Origin: Prevotella amnii DSM 23384 = JCM 14753
Lineage (GTDB): Bacteria > Bacteroidota > Bacteroidia > Bacteroidales > Bacteroidaceae
NCBI RefSeq assembly: GCF_000378745.1
Contig: NZ_KB905270.1
Coordinates: forward strand, 1 to 64,000
Direction of reading: 5' to 3'
Length of the DNA: 64,000 nucleotides
Shown here: one piece after another, positions 6,778 through 15,826 of the stretch
How the letters are laid out: every line of letters begins with the position of its first letter
How positions within the stretch are numbered: the stretch's first letter is position 1
Translations under genes and position numbers: made by a program
Notes under the pieces: generated by a model
Databases searched by the model: none
Told to the model about the DNA's origin: nothing
The model's input: the letters and a program-made list of their open reading frames with translations, nothing else

Positions 6778-9150
6778 TTAATTGTTATTTTGAGTGTTGT
6801 TTATGTTTGCTTTCTCTTGCTTGAATATGTGGAGATAGTCTATGAGGATAGGGGTAAGGAAGAGGTCAGCCAATAAAGCCGATACCATTCCAGCCACTGC
6901 CAGTATGCCCCAATTGCACATTTGTGTGGCATCGGAGAAGACGAATCCCATGAATGTAGCCGAGATGACGACAGTGGACATTACAATGGCAAGTCCTTCG
7001 GTGCGGAAGGTGCGGTTGATGGCTGTTTTGTAGTTGCCATATTTGTCGTATGCCACATGACTGTGGTTAATGAAATGAATGGTGTCATCGACAGCGATAC
7101 CCAATATCATCGGGATTAGCGAAGCGGTCATCATGTCGAGTGGGTAGCCGAGCCAGCCCATCATTCCACCTACGATAATGGCAGGGGCTATGTTGGGTAT
7201 CATACCTACGAGTCCCACTTTCCAGTTTCCAAAAATCAGAACGAGGATAATGCCAATAACCAGTACCGATAGTATCATAGACCACATTTGCCCTCGCTCC
7301 ACATACTGTTGCATGACGGTGAATTGTGGAACATTTCCCACTACTGAAACGTGTGCATCGGGGAAGAGACGGCTTGCCTCTGTCTGAAGGTTGTTCATTT
7401 CCTTTTCCGCTTCGTTGGAGTTGTAGTCTTTAAGTTCTATTTGTAGCCTTAGCCGTTTATAGTTGTAGTCCATCCAGTATTCCGACTCCGTTCCTCCAGC
7501 GTTTTCGTATAGTAACAGCAGTTGCGCTACCATATCGGCATTGTTGGGAATGGTGTAAAATTGTTGCTTGTTTCCGTTTAGAGTGCAATTCATGTCTTTC
7601 ACAATGTCAGTGATGGAGTTGTGGCGTTTAGTTAGCTTGTAGCCATCAGCAATTTTTGATAATAGGTCGAGCTTCTGTAAATTTTCTGGTTTCTTGGCAT
7701 CGTTGTCGTGCGGCAGCGTAATCATCAAATCGTAGGCATACATGGAGCCGAGTTCCGTTTCGCAAAGATTGAGGAATTTGTTGACGTAAGGCACTTTTCT
7801 ACCCATTGTCTTCTCAATGTCGAACGCTGGTTCTATGAAGAATAGCCCGATACCACAGAAAATAGTCAGCACCACCGACAAAGCGACAATGCCTCGATGA
7901 TTGCGTATGACAAAGCTCCCGAATCGCTCAAACCGATTGCCAATATAGCCCTCAAAACTTTTCGACATGTTGGCGGCTGGTCTTCTATCCTTGCCAAACG
8001 ATAGCAGAATGGGAGTGATGAAGAGGCAGGTAATTAATACAGCGAGCAGACAGATTGATGTATTGAGGCCAATAGCCTGCATGGGTACGATGTTCATAGA
8101 AAGGAAAGTCATCATGGCAGCTACGGTGGTGAGTGCCGAGAGCGATACGCCCCAACCAGTCTCTCCCATAGCATCGATGATGGATAGCCTGCGCTTACCT
8201 GTTTCTACGAAGCGAGTCTTGAAGAAGTTGTATAGGTGTATGTTGTATGCAATGGAGCAAGCAAAGGTGAGAATGACGGCTATCATCATGGTTGTCATGT
8301 CTATGTAGATGCCTGTCCAGCCGATGATGCCAAAGCTGATGAGCAGTCCTAAGATAGATGTTAGCAATGGTGCTATTACTCCGCGTAGCGAACGAGTTAC
8401 GATGAGCATTACCACAATAGAGATGATAAATGCGAAGAGGAACAATCGTCCCATTTCGCCCTTGAGATAGACCACCTTTTCATAGCTCAGATAAGGCATT
8501 CCTGCGGCAGCAGGCGATAGTTCTGCATATTTTTCCTTGCTTATGATATGTCCAGTTTCCCTGCCAGTAATCATGTCGGGAGCCATGTCGCTTGTCTTTT
8601 TCCAAACACTGTCTGCTGGAAAGGGACGCAGCTTTACCATTATCCATGTCATTGTTCCATCTGTCGATACCATTTTCTTCGCCAGATAGGGTTTGCTGTA
8701 AGCCTTTTGCTTGATTTTTTTCAGTCCAGCTGCATCCGATGGAATCTGCTCTGGTACAATCTGCTCTATGGTCATACCTTCTTCTGTACCAGAGGCAAAC
8801 TCAATATCGGTGAGCGATGTTACCTTGTCGGCATACGATAAGCTATCTTTCAGTTCGTTGCTCAGCTCACGAATGAGCGTTAGACTGTGTTTGGAGAAGA
8901 TATCCTTGTTCTTTACAAGCACTGCTACATAGTAATCGTTACCAAAAATAGACTTGAATTCGTTGGTCTTTAGCAGCATGGGGTCGTCGCTTAGGAAATA
9001 GTCGTCGAACGAGGTTTTCATAACGATGCGCTTCGCTCCAACGAGCGAAAAGGCGATGACTACTACAAACAGCGCACCCACAACAAGCCGATGGCGCAAA
9101 ATCAAGCTGGCCAACAGCCTGAAAAGGTTGTTTATTTTTTCTATTTTCAT
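6778..9150 (-). CDS. RND/MMPL-family exporter
   Basis: The 790-residue protein has the twofold RND layout. A first membrane helix (about residues 15-37) is followed by a large external domain to about residue 230, then five or six helices (about 235-385), a second helix near 420-440 with another external domain, and a final helix bundle (about 625-775). The motif MILGIAVDDTIHFINH in the second half is typical of the hydrophobe/amphiphile efflux-3 (MMPL) group, where the acidic pair in the bundle relays protons. It acts in the inner membrane, exporting lipids or other amphiphiles. It lies in the middle of the TetR-controlled operon. Confidence 0.88.
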   Translation of the reverse strand: MKIEKINNLFRLLASLILRHRLVVGALFVVVIAFSLVGAKRIVMKTSFDDYFLSDDPMLLKTNEFKSIFGNDYYVAVLVKNKDIFSKHSLTLIRELSNELKDSLSYADKVTSLTDIEFASGTEEGMTIEQIVPEQIPSDAAGLKKIKQKAYSKPYLAKKMVSTDGTMTWIMVKLRPFPADSVWKKTSDMAPDMITGRETGHIISKEKYAELSPAAAGMPYLSYEKVVYLKGEMGRLFLFAFIISIVVMLIVTRSLRGVIAPLLTSILGLLISFGIIGWTGIYIDMTTMMIAVILTFACSIAYNIHLYNFFKTRFVETGKRRLSIIDAMGETGWGVSLSALTTVAAMMTFLSMNIVPMQAIGLNTSICLLAVLITCLFITPILLSFGKDRRPAANMSKSFEGYIGNRFERFGSFVIRNHRGIVALSVVLTIFCGIGLFFIEPAFDIEKTMGRKVPYVNKFLNLCETELGSMYAYDLMITLPHDNDAKKPENLQKLDLLSKIADGYKLTKRHNSITDIVKDMNCTLNGNKQQFYTIPNNADMVAQLLLLYENAGGTESEYWMDYNYKRLRLQIELKDYNSNEAEKEMNNLQTEASRLFPDAHVSVVGNVPQFTVMQQYVERGQMWSMILSVLVIGIILVLIFGNWKVGLVGMIPNIAPAIIVGGMMGWLGYPLDMMTASLIPMILGIAVDDTIHFINHSHVAYDKYGNYKTAINRTFRTEGLAIVMSTVVISATFMGFVFSDATQMCNWGILAVAGMVSALLADLFLTPILIDYLHIFKQEKANINNTQNNN

Positions 9151-9189
9151 GATTTATTCCTTTTACGTTGTTTCTACTTTTGTTTATTA

Positions 9190-10926
9190 TTAGATGTTTG
9201 TAGAAGTAGTATCTTGTTGCATTTTTACCATTTTGCAGAATACTCCACTTTGTGCCATTAGTTCGTCGGGTGTGCCCTGTTCTACTACTTTTCCGCCAGA
9301 TAGCACTACTACATGATCGGCATTTCTGACGGTGCGCATACGGTGGGCAATGATGATGACGGTCTTGTTACGTACAAGTTCGGATATTCCTGCTTGTATT
9401 TTTGTTTCGTTTTCGGCATCTAAACTTGCAGTTGCTTCGTCTAAAAGTATTATAGGAGCGTTTTTCAGTAAGGCCCGTGCTATTGATATGCGTTGTCGTT
9501 CACCTCCAGAGAGCGTTTCTCCGTTTTCGCCTATTATGGTGTTATAACCTTGTGGCATACGACTTATAAATTCATCGCACTGTGCTAACTGAGCGGCGTG
9601 CTTTATTTCTTCATCGGTGGCGTTGCGTTTTCCTATGCGTATGTTGTCGGCAACGGAGGCATTAAATAGCATAACGTCTTGGAACACTACGGCATAGTTT
9701 TCGAGTAATGTCTCTGGTTCTATGTCAGAGATGTCGTGTCCGCCCAGTGTTATCTTACCACTATTTGTGTCCCAAAAGCGTGCAGCGAGCTTGGCAGCAG
9801 TGCTTTTTCCTCCTCCAGATGATCCTACAAGTGCTGTTATTTCTCCTTGTCGTACTGTGAACGAAACGTTTTGTAATACTTGTTTGTTACTTTCGTATGC
9901 AAAACATACATTGTGAAACTCAATGTCATAATTGGTAATGCTTACATCTTTCTTTCCCTCTTGTGTGGGCATAGCATTTATTTCTTTCATGCGTTTGATG
10001 CGAACATCTAAAAAGTTGAGTGTAACAATATTGGTACATACCTCCATTATGGGGTTGTACACCATAGCCGAGGCGATGAGGAAAGCAAAGTAGTGGAATA
10101 TAGATACTTCTCCACGTTGTAAAAGCCATGCTCCCACAAGGATAACTGATGGCATACCTAACTTTATTAGTACAAAAGAAAAGTTTACTATAACACCTGC
10201 TATCGACTCATGTTTAATTAAATTTTTCTCATATTCTTTCAGTCTTTTATCAAAACTATTGTTATATGCTTCCTCTCCATTGTATGATTTTATTTCTTGT
10301 ACACATTCTAAGCCCTCTTGTATTTGTTCTGTTACACCTCTTTTAATATGATATAATTTGTCATAGGCTTTCTCTAATCTTTGGCGTGCAAAAAATAATG
10401 TTACAATACTTAACGGAACTACATAGAATAGGGTAATGGCTAATCGCCAGTCGTAACAGAACAAGCCTATAGCTATGAGTGTTATGCTTGTCATAGAAGC
10501 AAATATCTGTGGAATGGAGTGTGAAAAGATTTGTTCCAGCATGGTGCAGTCTTCCATTACCGTAGAGGTTAGATCTGACAAGTTACGTTCTCCAAAGAAT
10601 GCCAAAGGTAGGCGGCGTAGCTTTTCAGCCATGCTTATGCGTCTTCGTGCGCTTTCAGCATAAATGGTGGTGTAGGTACTATCGTATTGCCATCGTGTAA
10701 TAATAAACATTATTACAGCTAAGACAACAGCTAATATCAGGTAGAATACCAGTTGGTGATGTTGTGATAGCGAATTATTGTCGATGCGTTCTGTTAGGAA
10801 GAAAAACAAGTAGCATGGTGGCAGCATTAAAGCAAAGTTGAGCAATGTAGAAAATATTATGCCTCGTATCATGTCTTTTGCTCCTTTATTGGTAAGAGCA
10901 AAGCGTTGTTGAAGATATTTTATCAT
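9190..10926 (-). CDS. ABC transporter permease/ATPase half, YbtQ/IrtB-like
   Basis: An N-terminal six-helix domain is followed by an ATPase with Walker A GSSGGGKST, signature LSGGERQRISIARAL, Walker B IILLDEATASLD and switch AHRM. I use ATG 10926 (MIKYLQQRF), 28 bp after the stop of the upstream half-transporter; an alternative ATG at 10989 would overlap that gene by 35 bp and adds 21 residues. Adjacent pairs of this type form heterodimers in the siderophore/YbtPQ-IrtAB group, some of which import despite the exporter fold. It lies 39 bp before the RND exporter gene, so the ABC pair and the RND trio are probably transcribed together. Confidence 0.85.
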   Translation of the reverse strand: MIKYLQQRFALTNKGAKDMIRGIIFSTLLNFALMLPPCYLFFFLTERIDNNSLSQHHQLVFYLILAVVLAVIMFIITRWQYDSTYTTIYAESARRRISMAEKLRRLPLAFFGERNLSDLTSTVMEDCTMLEQIFSHSIPQIFASMTSITLIAIGLFCYDWRLAITLFYVVPLSIVTLFFARQRLEKAYDKLYHIKRGVTEQIQEGLECVQEIKSYNGEEAYNNSFDKRLKEYEKNLIKHESIAGVIVNFSFVLIKLGMPSVILVGAWLLQRGEVSIFHYFAFLIASAMVYNPIMEVCTNIVTLNFLDVRIKRMKEINAMPTQEGKKDVSITNYDIEFHNVCFAYESNKQVLQNVSFTVRQGEITALVGSSGGGKSTAAKLAARFWDTNSGKITLGGHDISDIEPETLLENYAVVFQDVMLFNASVADNIRIGKRNATDEEIKHAAQLAQCDEFISRMPQGYNTIIGENGETLSGGERQRISIARALLKNAPIILLDEATASLDAENETKIQAGISELVRNKTVIIIAHRMRTVRNADHVVVLSGGKVVEQGTPDELMAQSGVFCKMVKMQQDTTSTNI

Positions 10927-10954
10927 AGTGATATATGTTTTTTTTAGTGATGGG

Positions 10955-12709
10955 TTATAATTTCCAAGTAACTGACTTTTTGTATTCATTCCACATGTTG
11001 TAATATAGCGTTTTTTTAGCTATAAGGTCGCTGTGTGTACCTTGCTCGGCTATTTTTCCGTTATCTATTACGACAATGTTGTCGGCTTCTTGCACGGTGG
11101 TTAGTCTATGTGCTATCATTAATACTGTTTTGCCATGTGTAAGATGTGATAGTGCTTTACGAATGAGATGTTCGTTTTCAGGGTCGGCAAAGGCAGTAGC
11201 CTCATCGAGCACTATGATAGGTGCGTCTTTAAGTATGGCTCGGGCAAGTGTTATGCGCTGTTGTTCTCCTCCTGAGAGATAAGTACCCTCGCTACCTATT
11301 ATAGTGTTTATGCCTTGTGGCAGATTGTTAATAATTTCGCGGCTCTGTGATAAGTCAATGGCTCGGTTAATATCATCTGTTGTAGCATTTGGATTACCGT
11401 ATCGTATGTTTTCTAATATAGATGTTTTGAATAGTCGTATGTTTTGGAATACGAACGACACGTTGCGCATAAGCTCGTCCTTGCTCATATTTCTTACATC
11501 TATGCCTCCTATGGTAACGCTGCCATGACATACGTCCCAAAAGCGGGGTATCAATCTTGCTATGGTGGTCTTTCCGCTACCCGACGCTCCTACAAGCGCA
11601 ACGGTCTTTCCTTCGGGAATGGTAAGGTTGATATGACTCACTGCGTCTTTGTTAGCTCCTTCATAACGGAAAGATACATCGTGCAGACTAATGTCAAACT
11701 TTTTAGATGTTTGTGCTTTTGTGCTTTCTGAAAGTGGTTTTATACATACAAGCCCTTCCAGTCTGCTTAATGCTTCTTTTGCCATAAAGAGATGTTGTCC
11801 GAGGTACATTGCTCGCATTATGTTTAATGCTATGACAGGTGATATGAGGACATATAATATAATATCCGATATTACTATCCCTGCTTGTTTTCCATGCCCT
11901 ATGAGTATGATTCCAACGGGTATAAGAAAGAATGCCAAAGCGTTTATAATGGTGGTGTAAGCAGACATTGGTGTGCGCCACATAAGAACAAATTTAGTGC
12001 TAAGGTCGCGGTAGCTAATAATGCTGTTGTAGAATTTTTTGAAAGAGAATACTGTTTGTTGAAATACTTTTACTACAGGAATACCTCTTACATATTCCAC
12101 AGCCTCTGCACTCATCTTTTCTTGTGCGTCGAGATATTGTCGCTGGAATTGGTAGTTTTTGCCGCCCATCATAAATCCCATTATGCCAAATGCGCATACT
12201 ATGGGCACCATTGACGCTAATCCAAGTTGCCAGTCTATTACGAGAAGAAGTATTATTACTCCAATGGGGGCTACTATGGAGCTTGCTACGTCTGGCAATA
12301 TGTGTGCTACAAACTGGTGCGTCTGTGCAGAATCTTCATCTATGATTTTGCGCATACGCCCCGTGTTTTGAGTATCGAAGAAGCCTATAGGAGCTTTTAA
12401 AAGCTGTTTCATACCCTTACGTCTCATGTTGGTTTCCACACGAAAGGCAGCTAAGTGTGAGAACATCAGGGCAATGAAATATAGCAACACGTTAGCCACC
12501 GATATGAGGAAAGCCCATAAGGCATAGTCTATAAGTGGTGTGCTTGAGAGGTTGCCTTTAGCTGTTAGTAGTGTGCGTACTATTATCCATAACAGGATAA
12601 ATGGAATTAGGGATAGCAGTCCGTTTATTGCCGATAGCCCTACGGAGCATGGCAGCAAGTATTTGCGCCCTCCCATGTAAGCTCCTAAACGTTTTAGTGT
12701 TGTTATCAT
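10955..12709 (-). CDS. ABC transporter permease/ATPase half, YbtP/IrtA-like
   Basis: The 584-residue protein has six helices (about residues 15-300) and an ATPase with Walker A GASGSGKTT, signature LSGGEQQRITLARAI, Walker B IIVLDEATAFADPENE and switch AHRL. The D-loop AFAD in place of the usual SLD is a feature I associate with the YbtP/YbtQ siderophore-type group; the partner at 9190-10926 has the standard SLD. The pair is therefore likely an asymmetric heterodimer. The gene begins 25 bp after the tetR stop. The cargo could be a siderophore, peptide or lipid; the sequence does not decide. Confidence 0.85.
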   Translation of the reverse strand: MITTLKRLGAYMGGRKYLLPCSVGLSAINGLLSLIPFILLWIIVRTLLTAKGNLSSTPLIDYALWAFLISVANVLLYFIALMFSHLAAFRVETNMRRKGMKQLLKAPIGFFDTQNTGRMRKIIDEDSAQTHQFVAHILPDVASSIVAPIGVIILLLVIDWQLGLASMVPIVCAFGIMGFMMGGKNYQFQRQYLDAQEKMSAEAVEYVRGIPVVKVFQQTVFSFKKFYNSIISYRDLSTKFVLMWRTPMSAYTTIINALAFFLIPVGIILIGHGKQAGIVISDIILYVLISPVIALNIMRAMYLGQHLFMAKEALSRLEGLVCIKPLSESTKAQTSKKFDISLHDVSFRYEGANKDAVSHINLTIPEGKTVALVGASGSGKTTIARLIPRFWDVCHGSVTIGGIDVRNMSKDELMRNVSFVFQNIRLFKTSILENIRYGNPNATTDDINRAIDLSQSREIINNLPQGINTIIGSEGTYLSGGEQQRITLARAILKDAPIIVLDEATAFADPENEHLIRKALSHLTHGKTVLMIAHRLTTVQEADNIVVIDNGKIAEQGTHSDLIAKKTLYYNMWNEYKKSVTWKL

Positions 12710-12734
12710 ATATACTTGTTAAAAAAAAATAGTT

Positions 12735-13349
12735 TTATGGTTTCAGTAATGCTTTCCACCCTGCCATGCTAAAGTCCATGTACTGCTCCATGGCAACTTT
12801 GATATCCTCGTCGCTGTAATCTTCGTGTTCTACTATCTCGCAGAAAACTGTTATCCACGTAGAACAAGTGAAGTGAATTAGCAGCGGTGATATGTTGCTG
12901 TTAAGATGTGGATAGCGTTCCTTCATTAAGCGTATGTATTCTATACCCTCTTGCATTTGTCTATCTATCATTTTGTCTTTATACCCTTGTAATGATGTTC
13001 CTTCCGATTTGAATAGAAGTAGGCGTAGCTCTGGACGAAAATCCTCTATAATGGATAACATGTTTAAGATATAATCTATTTGTCGTTGCCTCATACTGAA
13101 AACATCTATTGAGAGGAATTTTTCATCATTATGTGATAGTATGTGTTTGTTAAGTACTTTTATAAGAGGAGAAAGCACTTCACAAAACAATTTGTCTTTA
13201 CTACGAAAGTAATTATATATGTTGCCAACGGCAATACCTGCCTTTCGTGCCACTGTGCGAATGGAAGTATCTCTTACGCCGTGTGCAAGAAACTCCTCTC
13301 GAGCAATGTTTAAAATGCGTTGCTTTATGTCGTTTTTTAATATCTGCAT
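12735..13349 (-). CDS. TetR/AcrR-family transcriptional regulator
   Basis: The 204-residue protein carries the TetR helix-turn-helix in its first 50 residues (ILNIAREEFLAHGVRDTSIR, then AGIAVGNIYNYFRSKDKLF). The remaining helices form a ligand-binding domain that I cannot assign to a ligand. ATG 13349 is preferred to the TTG two codons upstream. It is the first gene of the operon running to 4631, so it probably represses its own operon; a candidate operator lies at 13389-13411. Confidence 0.88.
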   Translation of the reverse strand: MQILKNDIKQRILNIAREEFLAHGVRDTSIRTVARKAGIAVGNIYNYFRSKDKLFCEVLSPLIKVLNKHILSHNDEKFLSIDVFSMRQRQIDYILNMLSIIEDFRPELRLLLFKSEGTSLQGYKDKMIDRQMQEGIEYIRLMKERYPHLNSNISPLLIHFTCSTWITVFCEIVEHEDYSDEDIKVAMEQYMDFSMAGWKALLKP

Positions 13350-13388
13350 AATCAATAATAAAAGTTATGAGTAAGTATTAGGAAAGTA

Positions 13389-13411
13389 ATTGTTTGTTAA
13401 TAATGAACAAT
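13389..13411. promoter_or_regulatory. Candidate TetR operator
   Basis: ATTGTT and AACAAT lie as inverted arms at the two ends of a 23-bp site, and an inner TTGTT/AACAA pair is also symmetric about 7 bp. The site lies 40 bp upstream of the tetR start, a usual place for an autoregulatory operator. It is in AT-rich DNA, so chance symmetry cannot be excluded. Confidence 0.35.
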
Positions 13412-13427
13412 GTTTCGTTATGTTCAT

Positions 13428-13460
13428 AAAAAAAGCGCACCGTTTTTTTGAACGGTGCGC
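13428..13460 (-). terminator. Terminator hairpin in the leader of the tetR operon
   Basis: On the minus strand a perfect 10-bp stem GCGCACCGTT/AACGGTGCGC is followed by seven T. It lies between a strong promoter (13539-13568) and tetR (13349), so it either ends a small RNA of about 105 nt or works as an attenuator of the operon. Confidence 0.8.
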
Positions 13461-13538
13461 CTGGTTTAAAGAGATTCTATTTTCCAGTGATATGTAATGT
13501 TTACTTTTTATCATCAGCATGGATAATTAATTCAATGC

Positions 13539-13568
13539 AAAGATAATAATGGATTTATAATGTAACAA
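13539..13568 (-). promoter_or_regulatory. Strong Bacteroidetes-type promoter upstream of tetR
   Basis: On the minus strand TTG (13568-13566), a 19-nt spacer and TATCTTTG (13546-13539) match the TTG-N19-TAnnTTTG consensus. Transcription would start near 13532 and meet the terminator hairpin at 13460-13428 before reaching tetR. Confidence 0.7.
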
Positions 13569-13801
13569 TACCAAAAAATAGGTATTTTGCTATTTTTGAA
13601 AAATAACTTTTTATAAGTGAATTGTAAATATTAAAATTCTTATTTTTTATTCTGTCTTTATTTTATAACTTTTACTTTCATGAAAAATAATATAATATTA
13701 ACTAAACTGTTGATGTATAATAAGTTTATTAGTGCTTAAGGAATAGTTTTGTAGACAAAAAAAATGGTGTTTGTAGAGATAAAAGACAATGTATAAGAAT
13801 G

Positions 13802-13818
13802 AAAAATAAGTTATTTTT
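13802..13818. repeat. Palindromic 17-mer AAAAATAANYTATTTTT, copy 1
   Basis: The central bases are GT. It is one of six exact matches to the same 17-base pattern in three intergenic regions. The role is unknown. Confidence 0.5.
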
Positions 13819-13845
13819 TGAGCGTTTTTAATTTATTTTTCCATT

Positions 13846-13862
13846 AAAAATAACCTATTTTT
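13846..13862. repeat. Palindromic 17-mer AAAAATAANYTATTTTT, copy 2
   Basis: The central bases are CC. It lies 44 bp from copy 1, within the AT-rich region before nadB. Confidence 0.5.
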
Positions 13863-14214
13863 GTTTTTCAAATATATCTTGTTTTTACATTAAATATTAC
13901 TTATTATTGTGTAATAGCTTAGTTTTAGTAAGTTGAAACCGTGTTTTCTTCCTTGTTTAAATATCATTATTATAAGGTATATGATTATAATTTGTTTTTT
14001 TTGATGGAGAAAATATCTTTAAAAACAAATAGTTTGTCGGAAATTATTTGTATTTTTGCCATACGAGTTGTTGAGTTTGCTGTTATTTTTTTTAGATACT
14101 ACGCTAAGTAAAATTCACGACTTGTTAAGATTATGAGCAATTATACAGTTGTTCAGGCACTTATTCTGCTGAAAATTAATTTATTACGGTATACAAAATA
14201 ACTTATGTATTAAA

Positions 14215-15792
14215 ATGAAACATAATTTTGATTTTCTTGTTATCGGTAGTGGAATAGCAGGAATGAGTTTTGCACTTAAAGCTGCAAACAGTGGTAAAGG
14301 GAAAGTTGCCTTAATATGTAAGACATCACTTGAAGAATCTAACACGTCTAAAGCGCAAGGAGGTATAGCTTCTGTAACAAATTTTAAGGTGGACGACTTT
14401 GAAAAGCATATAGAAGATACCATGATAGCTGGCGACTTTATTTCAGACAGAAAGGCCGTAGAGAACGTTGTTCGTAATGCTCCTGAAGCTATAAAAGATT
14501 TAGTAGAGTGGGGAGTAAATTTCGACAAAACTCCTCAAGGAAACTATGATTTGCATAAAGAAGGTGGTCATAGCGAGTTTCGTATTCTTCATCATGCTGA
14601 TGATACAGGTAACGAAATTCAGAAAAAACTATTGGAAGCAGTAAAGCAAAATAAGAATATAACAGTTTTTGAACACTATTATGCTGTAGAAATAATTACT
14701 CAACACCATTTAGGAGTAAAAGTAACTCGTAAGACACCAGACATAGAATGTTTTGGAGCGTATGTGCTAAATCCTGAAACAAATAAGGTGGACACATTCC
14801 TTAGTAAAGTAACTGTTATGGCTACAGGAGGAGTAGGTGCTATATATGCTACAACATCTAATCCTAATATAGCTACAGGTGATGGTATAGCTATGGTTTA
14901 TAGAGCTAAAGGCACAGTTAAAGATATGGAGTTTGTGCAATTTCACCCAACAGTATTATTTAATCCAGCAGAAACTCACCCCGCATATCTTATTACAGAA
15001 GCAATGAGAGGCTATGGGGCTATTTTACGTTTACCTACGGGAGAGGAGTTTATGCATAAATACGACCCACGTTTATCGTTAGCACCAAGAGATATCGTTG
15101 CAAGAGCCATTGATAGAGAGATGAAAATACATGGGCTTAATCATGTATGTTTAGATGTAACGCATAAAGATGCAAATGAAACACGTAAGCATTTCCCTAA
15201 TATATATGAAAAATGTTTATCAATAGGTATTGATATTACAAAACAATATATTCCTGTTTGTCCAAGTGCACATTATATGTGCGGAGGAATTAAGGTAGAT
15301 TTAAACGGGGAAAGCTCTATAAAGAGATTATATGCCATTGGAGAATGTTCTTGCACAGGGTTACATGGCGGTAACAGATTGGCGAGCAACTCTTTAATAG
15401 AGGCTGTAGTATATGCTAAGTCAGCCTTTAACCATGTTATGAAAGTAATAGACGGTTATAGTATAAACGATTCTGTTCCTCTTTGGAATGATGATGGTAC
15501 TATGACTAATGAGGAGAAAGTTTTGATAGCTCAAGATGAGCGAGAGGTGGGGCAAATAATGTCGAACTATGTAGGTATAGTGCGTAGCAACCTTCGTTTG
15601 CAAAGAGCTTTAAAACGTCTTGATTTGTTATATGAAGAAACGGAAGAATTGTTTAAGCGTGTAAAACCAACAAAAGACATTTGTGAATTAAGAAATATGA
15701 TAAATGTTGGTTATCTTATAGCACGTCAGGCTATAGAGCGTAAAGAGAGTAGAGGGCTTCATTATACAATAGATTATCCGAGGCATGATTAA
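14215..15792 (+). CDS. nadB: L-aspartate oxidase
   Basis: This 525-residue flavoprotein converts L-aspartate to iminoaspartate, the first step of de novo NAD synthesis. It shows the FAD-binding start DFLVIGSGIAGMSFALKAA, the substrate-domain segment SKAQGGIASV, the FAD site VMATGGVGAIYATTSNPNIATGDG cut here only as a description, and the C-terminal FAD contact CTGLHGGNRLASNSL. Length is typical. It is followed at 34 bp by nadA and then nadC, giving the classic nadBAC operon. A C-terminal helical domain of the succinate dehydrogenase flavoprotein type is present. Low G+C matches the following genes and contrasts with the export operon to the left. Confidence 0.95.
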   Translation: MKHNFDFLVIGSGIAGMSFALKAANSGKGKVALICKTSLEESNTSKAQGGIASVTNFKVDDFEKHIEDTMIAGDFISDRKAVENVVRNAPEAIKDLVEWGVNFDKTPQGNYDLHKEGGHSEFRILHHADDTGNEIQKKLLEAVKQNKNITVFEHYYAVEIITQHHLGVKVTRKTPDIECFGAYVLNPETNKVDTFLSKVTVMATGGVGAIYATTSNPNIATGDGIAMVYRAKGTVKDMEFVQFHPTVLFNPAETHPAYLITEAMRGYGAILRLPTGEEFMHKYDPRLSLAPRDIVARAIDREMKIHGLNHVCLDVTHKDANETRKHFPNIYEKCLSIGIDITKQYIPVCPSAHYMCGGIKVDLNGESSIKRLYAIGECSCTGLHGGNRLASNSLIEAVVYAKSAFNHVMKVIDGYSINDSVPLWNDDGTMTNEEKVLIAQDEREVGQIMSNYVGIVRSNLRLQRALKRLDLLYEETEELFKRVKPTKDICELRNMINVGYLIARQAIERKESRGLHYTIDYPRHD

Positions 15793-15826
15793 AATAAAAT
15801 AACGCCGTAAGAATAAAAAAAAAGTT

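Larger units (their letters stand above)
13569..14214. other. AT-rich intergenic region before nadB
   Basis: No coding frame is supported here. It contains two copies of a palindromic 17-mer (13802-13818 and 13846-13862; see the repeat entries) and a possible nadB box TATTTTTG at 14051-14058 without a properly spaced upstream element. The nadB leader would then be about 150 nt. I see no known riboswitch in it. Confidence 0.5.
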
